Assembly: GCA_964599565.1 (NCBI GenBank)
Contig: CAZRFE010000019.1
Span: 1-36,044 of the forward strand
Length of the DNA: 36,044 nt
Direction: 5' to 3'
From: JAJUFS01 sp964599565
Lineage (GTDB): Bacteria; Pseudomonadota; Gammaproteobacteria; Natronospirales; JAJUFS01
The notes under the pieces are model-generated. The model saw only the letters and a list, made by a program, of their open reading frames with translations, was not told where the DNA came from and ran no database searches. Shown piece by piece: positions 1 to 8,160 of the stretch. Made by a program: the position numbers and the translations under genes. The first letter of the stretch is position 1. Each line of letters begins with the position of its first letter.

Positions 1-2453
1 CGCGCACGCGGCGCAGCCGCGAGCGGGTTCTCCGGCCAGGCGTGCTTCGGGTAGCGGCCGCGCAGGTCCTTGCGCACCTCGGGGTAGGTGTTCGTCCAGA
101 AGCTCGCAAGATCGCGCGTCACCTGCATGGGACGGTTCGCGGGCGAGAGCAGGTGCAGCATGAGCGGCAGGCGGCCGCCGGCGATGGACGGTGTTTCATG
201 CAGCCCGAAGAACTGCTGGATGCGCGCCGCGAGCGTCGGCACCTCGCCACTGTAGTCGATGCGGAGTTTCTGCCCCGACGGCATCTCGAAGCATTCCGGC
301 GCCGCGCTTTCCAGTTCACGCAACCGCTCGTGTCCGATGCGAAACGCCAATGCATCGCGCAGGCGCTTCGGCGACAGGTCCGCGAGTTTCGTCACGCCCT
401 GCACGAAGGGTGCAAGCCAGTCTTCGAGTGCCGCGAGCAGCGCACCGTCATCGCACGCCGGCCATTCAAGCGGTGAAACACGACGCAATGTCTCAACGCG
501 CGCACGAAGATCCTCGCTTGCCCTGTCCCACGGCAGCACCGCGAGACCCTGCGTACGAATGCCGGCAAGCAGCGCAGGCAGTGCGCGTTCCGCGGGAACG
601 GGAACCGGATGTTCTTCAAGCACGAGGCTTGCGACCTTGCGCACGCGGCGCGCGATCACCGCGCGGGCATCGACATCGAACCGCACATCCAGCGATTCGC
701 CCGCCTCGGCTTCAAGCCGCGCGACATCGTCCGCGTGCAATGCTGCTGCAAGAAAGATGCGCGCCTCGCGTCCGCCGCCTGCGACTCTTGCAACCGCAAG
801 CCATTCCGACTGCGAAAGCGTGTCCGCGTGATCAAGCACCGCGCCGCGTCCGCCCGCCATGCGATAGCGCGGCTCGGGACCCGGACGGCGCTGCGCGACG
901 CGATCCGGATAAGCCTCTGCAATGAGGAACGCTGCGCGCTCCGCGTTCGCGAAGTGGCTTCGCCTGCGCGTATCCAGCGTGACGCCGAGCCGCGCGGCGA
1001 TCTGCTTCGCGGCGTCAAGAATGCGCGCTCGCTGGCCGTGCGAGATGCCTTCACCGCTTGCGAGTGCGCGCAGGCGAAGATCGATGTCGGATTCGCGCGT
1101 TGCGGACAGCGGGTCGCGCTCTTCGAGCAGCGCGGCGATCACGCAGGCAAGTTCGCCGAGTTTCGCGCCTCGTCCTTTCAGCAACATGTGTGCAAGGCGC
1201 GGATGCACGGGAAGGCCCAGCATGTCGCGTCCCACGGACGTGATGCGCAGATCTGCATCCAGCGCGTCAAGCTCGCGCAGCAGTTCCTGCGCCTGTGAAA
1301 ACGATGCGGCCGGCGGAACATCAAGCCAGTCGAGCGTCGCGGGTTGCGCGACGCCCCAGCCTGCAAGTTCGAGCGCGAGCGGCGCGAGATCCGCGGCGAG
1401 AATTTCCGGCGCGGCATGCGGCGGCATCCTCGCCGTATCCGCTTCGCGCCACAGACGAAGGCAGATGCCAGGCTCCGTGCGCCCCGCGCGGCCACGGCGC
1501 TGGTCTGCGGATGCCTGCGAAATTTTCCGTGTCACGAGTTGCGTCATGCCGGATGGCGGATCGAACTGCGGCGCACGTTCGAGACCGCAATCAACGACCA
1601 GGCGCACGCCTTCGATCGTGAGACTCGACTCCGCGATGTTCGTCGCGATCACGAGCTTGCGCGTGCCGTCCGGCGCCGGCTGGATCGCGCGGTCCTGCTC
1701 GATTGGCGAAAGGTCGCCGTACAGCGGCACGAGCATGACACCGGAAGGAACGCGTTCTGCGAGCCAGGATGCCGCACGGCGGATTTCGCCCGCACCGGGC
1801 AGGAAGGCAAGCAGGCTTCCCGGCGCACGCGACATGAGATCGTGCGCGGCGCGTGCGGTTGCGATCGCGATGTCTTCATCCGCGGCAACGTTCATGTAAC
1901 GCGTCTCAACGGGAAACTGCCGGCCCTCGGTGCGGACGACCGGTGCATCATCGAGCAGTGCCGCGACGCGCGCGCCGTCGAGCGTTGCGGACATCACCAG
2001 CACGGCAAGATCATCGCGCAGGTTTTCGCGCACATCGAGCGCAAGCGCGAGTGCGAGATCCGCCTGGAGACTGCGCTCGTGGAACTCATCGAAGATCACG
2101 AGCCCGATGCCTTCCAGCGCGGGATCGTCCTGGAGAAGACGCGCAAGCACGCCTTCGGTGACGACCTCGATGCGCGTTCCTTCGCTGATGCGCGTTTCCA
2201 TGCGCACGCGGTAACCGACCGTTTCACCTGGCGCTTCGTCAAGCGTCGATGCCATGAAACGCGCGGCGTTCTTCGCGGCGAGCCGTCGCGGTTCGAGCAT
2301 GATGATCTTCTTCCCAGCAAGCCACGGCTCATCGAGCAGCGCGAGCGGCACGACCGTTGTCTTGCCGGCACCCGGCGGCGCTTCGAGAACGGCGCGGCCT
2401 GCATCGGCGAGCGCCGCGCGAAGGGCGGGGAGAATGGCGTGGATGGGCAGCAT
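1..2453 (-). CDS. hrpB: ATP-dependent helicase HrpB, C-terminal end cut by window edge
   Basis: This is a DEAH-box (superfamily 2) RNA-helicase-like protein of the HrpB family, whose cellular role is not firmly established. The frame is open from the ATG at 2453 to the left edge, giving about 817 codons. That is close to the family length of roughly 820, so only a few residues and the stop are missing. Visible motifs are Walker A (PPGAGKTT) near residue 22, the LEPRRLA motif Ia, the DEFHER Walker B box, the SAT motif and QRRGRAGRTEPG motif VI. The last visible residues carry the family's C-terminal pattern RGRYPKHAWPENP. It lies 22 bases downstream of the acetyltransferase gene on the same strand and is probably co-transcribed. 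There is no clear Shine-Dalgarno sequence before the ATG, so translation may depend on the gene upstream. Confidence 0.93.
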   Translation of the reverse strand, partial: MLPIHAILPALRAALADAGRAVLEAPPGAGKTTVVPLALLDEPWLAGKKIIMLEPRRLAAKNAARFMASTLDEAPGETVGYRVRMETRISEGTRIEVVTEGVLARLLQDDPALEGIGLVIFDEFHERSLQADLALALALDVRENLRDDLAVLVMSATLDGARVAALLDDAPVVRTEGRQFPVETRYMNVAADEDIAIATARAAHDLMSRAPGSLLAFLPGAGEIRRAASWLAERVPSGVMLVPLYGDLSPIEQDRAIQPAPDGTRKLVIATNIAESSLTIEGVRLVVDCGLERAPQFDPPSGMTQLVTRKISQASADQRRGRAGRTEPGICLRLWREADTARMPPHAAPEILAADLAPLALELAGWGVAQPATLDWLDVPPAASFSQAQELLRELDALDADLRITSVGRDMLGLPVHPRLAHMLLKGRGAKLGELACVIAALLEERDPLSATRESDIDLRLRALASGEGISHGQRARILDAAKQIAARLGVTLDTRRRSHFANAERAAFLIAEAYPDRVAQRRPGPEPRYRMAGGRGAVLDHADTLSQSEWLAVARVAGGGREARIFLAAALHADDVARLEAEAGESLDVRFDVDARAVIARRVRKVASLVLEEHPVPVPAERALPALLAGIRTQGLAVLPWDRASEDLRARVETLRRVSPLEWPACDDGALLAALEDWLAPFVQGVTKLADLSPKRLRDALAFRIGHERLRELESAAPECFEMPSGQKLRIDYSGEVPTLAARIQQFFGLHETPSIAGGRLPLMLHLLSPANRPMQVTRDLASFWTNTYPEVRKDLRGRYPKHAWPENPLAAAPRA

Positions 2454-2475
2454 GCGCGACGGGATGAGGATGATT

Positions 2476-5172
2476 TCAGCGCCCCGCTGCGGTGCGCAGC
2501 GGCAGCATCACATGCATCACACCCGCATCCTCGGGATGCGGACGGACGCGAAACCCGAGCTTGCGGCAGATTGCGAGCATGGCGCGGTTGTCGGCGAGCA
2601 CTTCGCCGTAGATTTCACCGATGCCGTGCGCACGCGCGTATTCAATGAGATGGCGCATCAGCCGCATGCCGACGCCCTGCCCTGCGATTTCGCTCAGCAC
2701 GAGGATCGCGTACTCCGCGCTTGCGTTGTCCGGGTCTGCGCTGAGCCGCGCGATGCCATGGATATCGCTGCCGGGCTTGCCTGGTTCGACAAGCGCGAAT
2801 GCCATGTCGCGGTCGTAATCGAGCTGCGAGTAGCGCGCGGCCTGCGCGTGCGAGAGCACTTTCATCGAGCCGAGAAAGCGGTTGCGGCGTTCTTCCGGCG
2901 ACATGCGATCGAACGCGCGCTGCAGCGCGGGTTCATCCTCCGGGCGGATCGGCCGCAGCAGCAGCCGCCGTCCGTCAGGAAGCTCGAAGTCCGTTTCAAG
3001 TTCGCGCGGATATGGCCGTATGCACAGGCGGCTCGCGCCGGTCTCTTCCGTTGCCTCGACGCGGATGCGCGCATCGAGCGCGATGACGCCGTCCGGTCCT
3101 GCAAGGATGGGATTTACATCGAGTTCCTGTATCTCGGGAATGTCTGCGGCGAGCTGCGCGATGCGAACAAGCGTGCGCGCGAGTGCGTCGCGGTCCGCGG
3201 GCGGACTGCTGCGAAAACCGCGCAGGCGGCGATTGATGCGCGTGCGCTTGATCAACTGCATGGCGAGCTGCGTGTTCAATGGCGGCAGCCCGATCGCGCG
3301 ATCGGAAACAACCTCGATCGCTTCGCCGCCTTCACCGAACAGCACGACCGGTCCGAACACGGGATCAACGGCAATGCCCGCAAACACTTCAAAGGTGTTC
3401 CTGCGCTCCGCCATCCACTGCACGCTGATGCCTTCGATGCGCGCGTCGGGGAATTTCCGTTTCACGTGATCCAGCATGTCTTCCGTCGCCTGCGTCGCGC
3501 TGCGCGGTTCGACGTCGAGCTTCACGGCGCCTGCCTCCGACTTGTGCAGGATGTCGGGTGAGAGAACCTTCAATGCAACCGGCCTGCCGAATCGCCGCGC
3601 CTGCTCGCCCGCCTCCATCGCCGTTTTCACGCGCACCGATGGAATGACGGGAACGCCGTATGCCTCGAGCACGGCCTTGGCGTCGACTTCATCCAGCCAC
3701 TCCTTGCCCCCTGCAAGCGCATCGCGGACGCGGGCGCGTACCGCGCCGGTATTCACCGCATCGTCCGGCTGTGACGGCGGCGTCTGCATCAGCAGTTCCT
3801 GGTTGCGCCGGTAGCGGAACAGGTACATGAACGCGCGGATCGCCTGCTCCGGCGTCGCGTAGCTCGGTACGCCCGCGGCCGTGAATCGATTGCGCGCGTT
3901 CGCGGCCGCGTTGCCGCCGAGCCACGCCGTGATGAGCGGCGGACCGGGTTTACGACTCTCCGCGATCACGGCGTCCGCCGCGGCTTCGCTCGATGTGATT
4001 GCGGTCGGACAATGCATGACGAGTGCGACATCCACGCCAGGATCGCGGCGCAGGCTTTCGAGCGCTGCGGTGAAACGTTCCGCGGGTGCGTCGCCGATGA
4101 TGTCGATCGGGTTGCCCTTCGACCAGCTCGGCGGAAGCACGTCATCGAGCGATGCGATTGTCGCGGGCGCGAGCGTTGCAAGCTTCGCGCCTTCGTCGAG
4201 CAGCGCATCGGCGGCCATCACGCCGACACCGCCACCGTTGGTGAGCACGGCAACGCGGCGGCCGCGCGGCGGCCTTGCCGTGGCAAGCACCTCCGCGGCA
4301 TCGAACAGTTCTTCGAGCGTCTTCACGCGCAGCATGCCTGCGCGGCGAAACGCGGCGTCGTACACGTCGTCCGCGCCCGCGAGTGCCGCGGTGTGCGAAC
4401 TCGCGGCCTGTGCGCCGGCCGGATGACGGCCGGACTTGACGATGATGACGGGCTTCGCGCGCGCGCAGCCGCGCGCTGCGGACATGAACTTGCGCGCCTC
4501 GCGCAATCCTTCCGAATACAGCAGCACTGCGCGCGTATCGGGATCGATCGCGAAGTAATCGAGCAGGTCGCCGCCGTCCACGTCCGCCATGTTGCCAAGC
4601 GAAAGCATCGCGGAGAAACCGACGCCGCGCGTGTTCGCCCAGTCGAGCATGGAGGTGAGAATCGCGCCGGACTGGCTGATGAATGCAAGTCCGCCCTTGC
4701 GCGCAGCGACATGTGCGAAGCTCGCGTTGATGCCCATGCGCGGTGCAAGCATGCCAAGGCAGTTCGGTCCGACGACTCGCATCAGGTACGGCCTTGCTGC
4801 CGCAAGTATCTCCCGCTGCAGCTCACGGCCGCGCTCGCCGAGTTCCGCGAAACCCGCGGTGATGATCACCGCCGCACGCGTGCCGCGCTCGCCGAGTTGC
4901 GCGACGAGTTTCACGACGGTGTCGGGCGGCGTTGCGATGATGGCGAGATCCGGCGCTTCCGGCAGGTCGCCGACACGCCGGTAACTCCTGCGTCCAAGCA
5001 CGGTGTCGTGACCCTTGTTCACGATCCACAGCCGTCCGCCGTGCGCGTCTTCGAAATCGCCTGCGAGCAGGTTGCGCATGAGCACGCCACCGACGGTATG
5101 TTCCTTCGCGGAACCGCCGACCACGACGATGGAGCGCGGCCTGAACAGGGCATCGAGATTGCGTATGGACAC
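2476..5172 (-). CDS. Pat-like protein lysine acetyltransferase: NDP-forming acyl-CoA synthetase fused to GNAT
   Basis: The 898-residue protein has the YfiQ/PatZ (Pat) layout. A CoA-binding Rossmann domain covers about residues 8-130, succinyl-CoA-ligase-like domains 150-455, an ATP-grasp domain 490-705 and a C-terminal GNAT domain 730-893. The GNAT part shows AEYAILV with Glu820 and the acetyl-CoA loop GQGVGMR at 831-837. Family members acetylate lysines of acetyl-CoA synthetase and other enzymes in the cytoplasm and shut them off. Unlike my recollection of enterobacterial Pat, the ligase half keeps a His260 in SSHTAALAG, the position of the phosphohistidine in active ADP-forming synthetases. 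The start is GTG at 5172, preceded by GGAAG at a 7-base spacing. Only 2 bases separate it from the deacetylase stop. It could instead be a true ADP-forming acyl-CoA synthetase with a regulatory GNAT domain. Confidence 0.9.
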   Translation of the reverse strand: MSIRNLDALFRPRSIVVVGGSAKEHTVGGVLMRNLLAGDFEDAHGGRLWIVNKGHDTVLGRRSYRRVGDLPEAPDLAIIATPPDTVVKLVAQLGERGTRAAVIITAGFAELGERGRELQREILAAARPYLMRVVGPNCLGMLAPRMGINASFAHVAARKGGLAFISQSGAILTSMLDWANTRGVGFSAMLSLGNMADVDGGDLLDYFAIDPDTRAVLLYSEGLREARKFMSAARGCARAKPVIIVKSGRHPAGAQAASSHTAALAGADDVYDAAFRRAGMLRVKTLEELFDAAEVLATARPPRGRRVAVLTNGGGVGVMAADALLDEGAKLATLAPATIASLDDVLPPSWSKGNPIDIIGDAPAERFTAALESLRRDPGVDVALVMHCPTAITSSEAAADAVIAESRKPGPPLITAWLGGNAAANARNRFTAAGVPSYATPEQAIRAFMYLFRYRRNQELLMQTPPSQPDDAVNTGAVRARVRDALAGGKEWLDEVDAKAVLEAYGVPVIPSVRVKTAMEAGEQARRFGRPVALKVLSPDILHKSEAGAVKLDVEPRSATQATEDMLDHVKRKFPDARIEGISVQWMAERRNTFEVFAGIAVDPVFGPVVLFGEGGEAIEVVSDRAIGLPPLNTQLAMQLIKRTRINRRLRGFRSSPPADRDALARTLVRIAQLAADIPEIQELDVNPILAGPDGVIALDARIRVEATEETGASRLCIRPYPRELETDFELPDGRRLLLRPIRPEDEPALQRAFDRMSPEERRNRFLGSMKVLSHAQAARYSQLDYDRDMAFALVEPGKPGSDIHGIARLSADPDNASAEYAILVLSEIAGQGVGMRLMRHLIEYARAHGIGEIYGEVLADNRAMLAICRKLGFRVRPHPEDAGVMHVMLPLRTAAGR

Positions 5173-5174
5173 GT

Positions 5175-6098
5175 TCAGTCTTCCAGCAGCGAGCGGATGT
5201 GCGCGGCCACGGAGCGGCCGAGCGCGGATGAGTCGTAGCCGCCTTCCAGCATCGACACGATGCGACCCTTCGCGTGGCGGCGCGCGATCTGCACGATCGT
5301 GTCCGTGATCGACGCAAAATCATCCTCGCTCATGCCGAGATCCGACATGTCATCGTCGCGGTGTCCGTCGAATCCTGCCGATACGAGTATCAGCTGCGGT
5401 TTCATCGCATCGAGCGCGGGCAGCAGATCGCCCTGCCAGATCGCACGAATCTCGCGGCCCTGCGTGCCGCGCGCAAGCGGGACGTTGTGAATTCTTCCCG
5501 GCACGCCTTGCACCGTTGACAGCGGAAAGAGATCGTCCTGGAAGCTGGACACGATGCCGACACGTTTCTCTTCTCGGAAGATGCTTTCCGTGCCGTTGCC
5601 GAAGTGCGCGTCGAAATCCACGATCGCAACGCGCCGCAGGCGGTGGACGTCCAGCGCGTGCATCGCGGCGACGGCGATGTTGTTGAACAGGCAGAAACCC
5701 ATCGCGCGGTTGCGTTCCGCGTGATGACCAGGCGGACGCACCGCGCAGAACGCGGCGCGCACGTCACCGGCCATCACGAGATCGACACCGCGCACTCCCG
5801 CACCGGCGGCGTGCCGCGCCGCGCGCACCACGTGCGGCACGAGCCATGTGTCGGTATCCAGCACGAGCACGCCGCTGTCCGGTTCGCGCGCGGCGAGCAT
5901 GTCGAGATAGTCGCGATCATGGACCCGCAGCAGTTGCCCGTCTGTCGCCGCAGGCGCTTCGACATGGCGCAACAGCTCGAACATGCGCAACGAGATCAGG
6001 TGATCGTTGATCGCCGCGAGCCGCGACGGCGATTCGGGATGTGCGGGACCCGGATCGAACGCGCTGCATGCAGGGTGCGTGATGAAGGCGAGAGACAT
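5175..6098 (-). CDS. Histone-deacetylase-family zinc hydrolase (AcuC-like)
   Basis: A complete 307-residue member of the arginase/deacetylase superfamily. The active-site pieces are present: RPPGHHA with His125/His126, DFDAHFGNGT giving zinc ligands Asp163 and His165, SAGFDGH giving Asp244, and LEGGY with the transition-state Tyr288. Known bacterial relatives remove acetyl groups from protein lysines (AcuC) or from polyamines and other small amides. The gene directly upstream of a Pat-like acetyltransferase favours a protein lysine deacylase. It is the first gene of an operon that continues into the acetyltransferase and hrpB. No Shine-Dalgarno sequence precedes the ATG, and an extended -10 sits six bases upstream, so the message may be leaderless. 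Function on a particular substrate is inferred, not shown. Confidence 0.92.
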   Translation of the reverse strand: MSLAFITHPACSAFDPGPAHPESPSRLAAINDHLISLRMFELLRHVEAPAATDGQLLRVHDRDYLDMLAAREPDSGVLVLDTDTWLVPHVVRAARHAAGAGVRGVDLVMAGDVRAAFCAVRPPGHHAERNRAMGFCLFNNIAVAAMHALDVHRLRRVAIVDFDAHFGNGTESIFREEKRVGIVSSFQDDLFPLSTVQGVPGRIHNVPLARGTQGREIRAIWQGDLLPALDAMKPQLILVSAGFDGHRDDDMSDLGMSEDDFASITDTIVQIARRHAKGRIVSMLEGGYDSSALGRSVAAHIRSLLED

Positions 6099-6104
6099 GG
6101 AACG

Positions 6105-6113
6105 ATTCTAGCA
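6105..6113 (-). promoter_or_regulatory. Extended -10 promoter element of the deacetylase operon, leaderless position
   Basis: Read on the minus strand, the sequence is TGC followed by TAGAAT. This is an extended -10 (TGn plus a hexamer one mismatch from TATAAT). The hexamer ends six bases before the A of the deacetylase ATG, so a normal start of transcription would fall on the start codon itself. No convincing -35 and no ribosome binding site are visible. Confidence 0.5.
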
Positions 6114-6151
6114 AAGCGGCCCGCTGACGGTTGCAGGCCGACGAGAAACGC

Positions 6152-6176
6152 GAAAGCCGGGCAAGGCCCGGCTTTC
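6152..6176 (-). terminator. Hairpin terminator downstream of the small outer-membrane protein gene
   Basis: A perfect 11-base inverted repeat (GAAAGCCGGGC at 6152-6162 and its complement at 6166-6176) has a 3-base loop. It lies about 50 bases past the stop of the barrel gene and just before the deacetylase promoter. The tail after the stem is only moderately T-rich, so efficiency is uncertain. The GC core matches terminators at 24204 and 32615. Confidence 0.65.
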
Positions 6177-6228
6177 CAGTTGCATCTGCTGAGTGGTTCC
6201 TGCGCTGGCGCGTCCTGTCCCCCTCTTC

Positions 6229-6789
6229 TCAATATCCCCACGTCACGCCCGCAAACACGTTCTTCTCGTTCTCGTACAGTTCCGCGCGGATGAACAACGC
6301 CATTTCGTTTTCGAGCGCGGTGTTCCACATGGCGCGAACACCGGTCGTGCGATCGGTCGTATTCGCCTTCATGTCGTAACCGATGCCGAAGCGCAGTTCG
6401 GATGTGTCGGACATCTCCCAGCCGATGTCATAGTAGGCGCGCGCAAATGCATCTTCCGTGCTGGCATTGGCACGGAAGGCATCGACGCCGCCCTGCACGC
6501 CAACATACCCCGTCGAATGACCGATGGTGTCGCGCCATTCGCTACCGAGCATGACCTGCGCGCGGTCGACATCATCGTACATGCCCGCGAAGGCATGCCC
6601 GACAATGTAGACGGTCTCGGTCCACTCCCAGTCGGCGGCGATGCCGCCGCCGATGCCGGCCTGGCCAGGCGTCATGTCCGATGCGAGGCCGTACAGGGAG
6701 ATGCTGTTGTCCGCTGCCTGCGCGAGCGGAAATGCTGGCGACATGGCCAGCATGCAGAGTGCGGCAATCCAGTTTCTTCTTCTTGTCAT
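6229..6789 (-). CDS. Small outer-membrane beta-barrel protein, unknown function
   Basis: A 186-residue protein with a clear Sec signal peptide: MTRRR, a hydrophobic core, then AQAAD. Alternating short stretches such as GIAADWEWTETVYIVGHAF, GTGYVGVQG-like repeats and a final aromatic residue (VTWGY) suggest an eight-stranded outer-membrane barrel. I do not recognise the family. I chose the ATG at 6789 because AGGA lies eight bases upstream and it gives a normal signal peptide; GTG and ATG codons at 6804 and 6798 are less well placed. It follows the WecA-like gene by 65 bases on the same strand, so it may be the last gene of the capsule export operon. An envelope role in polymer export or surface attachment is only a guess. 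Confidence 0.75.
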   Translation of the reverse strand: MTRRRNWIAALCMLAMSPAFPLAQAADNSISLYGLASDMTPGQAGIGGGIAADWEWTETVYIVGHAFAGMYDDVDRAQVMLGSEWRDTIGHSTGYVGVQGGVDAFRANASTEDAFARAYYDIGWEMSDTSELRFGIGYDMKANTTDRTTGVRAMWNTALENEMALFIRAELYENEKNVFAGVTWGY

Positions 6790-6854
6790 CTGAAACATCC
6801 TCACGATTTGTTTTCAGGGCATTCATGGCCTGCTGCCCTTGCGGGCGACATGCG

Positions 6855-8009
6855 CTAGCCGGCTTTCAGTTCCTGGCGTTCGTATTCGCTTACAGCAACG
6901 TTCGCAGTCACCGGGTGCTGCACGAAACGCACGATGACCGCGGCACGCTTGCGTTCCACCCTGCGCCAGCCATGCGTCACCGCCGCGTAGTACAGCGCGG
7001 CGACGACCACGAACGCCGCCGCGAGCACGTACTCCGGCACGGCGTGCAACCAACCCAGGAGTCCGACTCCACCCATCGCGGCGGCGAACGCCCACATCAG
7101 GATCGCGACGCGCGATGCGGACATGCCGAGTTCCTGCAGCAGGTGATGCAGATGGTCCCGGCCCGGCGACAGCGGACTGCGCTTCTGCAATGCGCGCCGC
7201 ACGACCGTCGCGACCGTGTCCAGCACCACGAGGCCGAGGATCCACACGGCAGTGATCGGATACATGCCGCCGGTATCCGGCGCTTCGGCGAGCTGGATCG
7301 CCATGCATGCGAGCAGGAAGCCGACGGCGGTGCTGCCCGCGTCGCCCATGAACACGAGCCTGCGCCGCAGCGGCGTGCGCGCGTTGTAGGCAAGCAGGAA
7401 GCCGAGCAGGCAGCACAGGAACACCGCCATGTGCGCAACCGCCGTGACGAGCCCCATCACGACGCCGGCGACGATGAACCCGCCGAGCATGATCGCGCCG
7501 ATACCGCCGGCAAGGCCGTCCATGCCATCGAGCATGTTGAAGCCGTTGATGAGACTGATGATGCAGAACAGCGTCAGCAGGAAGCTCCCGGCCACGGAGA
7601 GCTGGATGTCACCGAGCGCGGCGAGGTTGCCGAGCGACTGCAGTTGTACATCCGCGCCGGTGATCGCGATCACGGCGGCAAGCGTCTGCAGCAGGAGTCG
7701 CACGCGTGGCGTGAGATCGAACAGGTCGTCCAGCAGGCCGCCCAGCGCAAGCAGGCAGATGCCGGCGGCGTACGGCAGGAACGTTTCCGGCGTCGGCAAC
7801 AGGAACAACGCGACGGCGAGGTAAGCGCTGCATATGGCGACGCCGCCGACGAGCGGCACGTGACCCTGGTGATGCTTGCGTTCGTCCGGCACGTCAACGA
7901 GCCCGATGCGCGGTGCGAGTGCCGACATCAGTCGGATGAGGATCATTGTCGTTGCGATGCCGGCGGCGCCCGCCGCGACAATGCCCGTTCCCGGGCTTTG
8001 AAGAACCAT
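6855..8009 (-). CDS. WecA/MraY-type polyprenyl-phosphate HexNAc-1-phosphate transferase
   Basis: This multi-spanning inner-membrane enzyme transfers a sugar-1-phosphate from a UDP-sugar to undecaprenyl phosphate, which starts the lipid-linked repeat unit. The 384-residue product has at least ten hydrophobic segments and the family signatures: GLLDDLFD (Asp94/Asp95), NGFNMLDGMDGLAGG at 155-169, FMGDAGS around 220-226 and GRDHLHH for sugar recognition. The ATG at 8009 has AGGGAG eight bases upstream. A longer frame reaching 8087 adds 26 polar residues without homology and was not used. It lies 151 bases after wzc on the same strand. The substrate (UDP-GlcNAc or a relative) cannot be told from sequence alone. 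Confidence 0.9.
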   Translation of the reverse strand: MVLQSPGTGIVAAGAAGIATTMILIRLMSALAPRIGLVDVPDERKHHQGHVPLVGGVAICSAYLAVALFLLPTPETFLPYAAGICLLALGGLLDDLFDLTPRVRLLLQTLAAVIAITGADVQLQSLGNLAALGDIQLSVAGSFLLTLFCIISLINGFNMLDGMDGLAGGIGAIMLGGFIVAGVVMGLVTAVAHMAVFLCCLLGFLLAYNARTPLRRRLVFMGDAGSTAVGFLLACMAIQLAEAPDTGGMYPITAVWILGLVVLDTVATVVRRALQKRSPLSPGRDHLHHLLQELGMSASRVAILMWAFAAAMGGVGLLGWLHAVPEYVLAAAFVVVAALYYAAVTHGWRRVERKRAAVIVRFVQHPVTANVAVSEYERQELKAG

Positions 8010-8160
8010 GCTTGCTGCTCCCTTTGCTTCCCGGCGCACCGGGTCTTCTTCCTGAAAGCGGCTCAATCCGCCGCGAGCACGTGTCACCGCTGGCGCTCGT
8101 TATATGACGCAGTTCACAGGTTTGCGGTCCTGCACGGCCTGAATTCGGCGGGAGTTTTTC

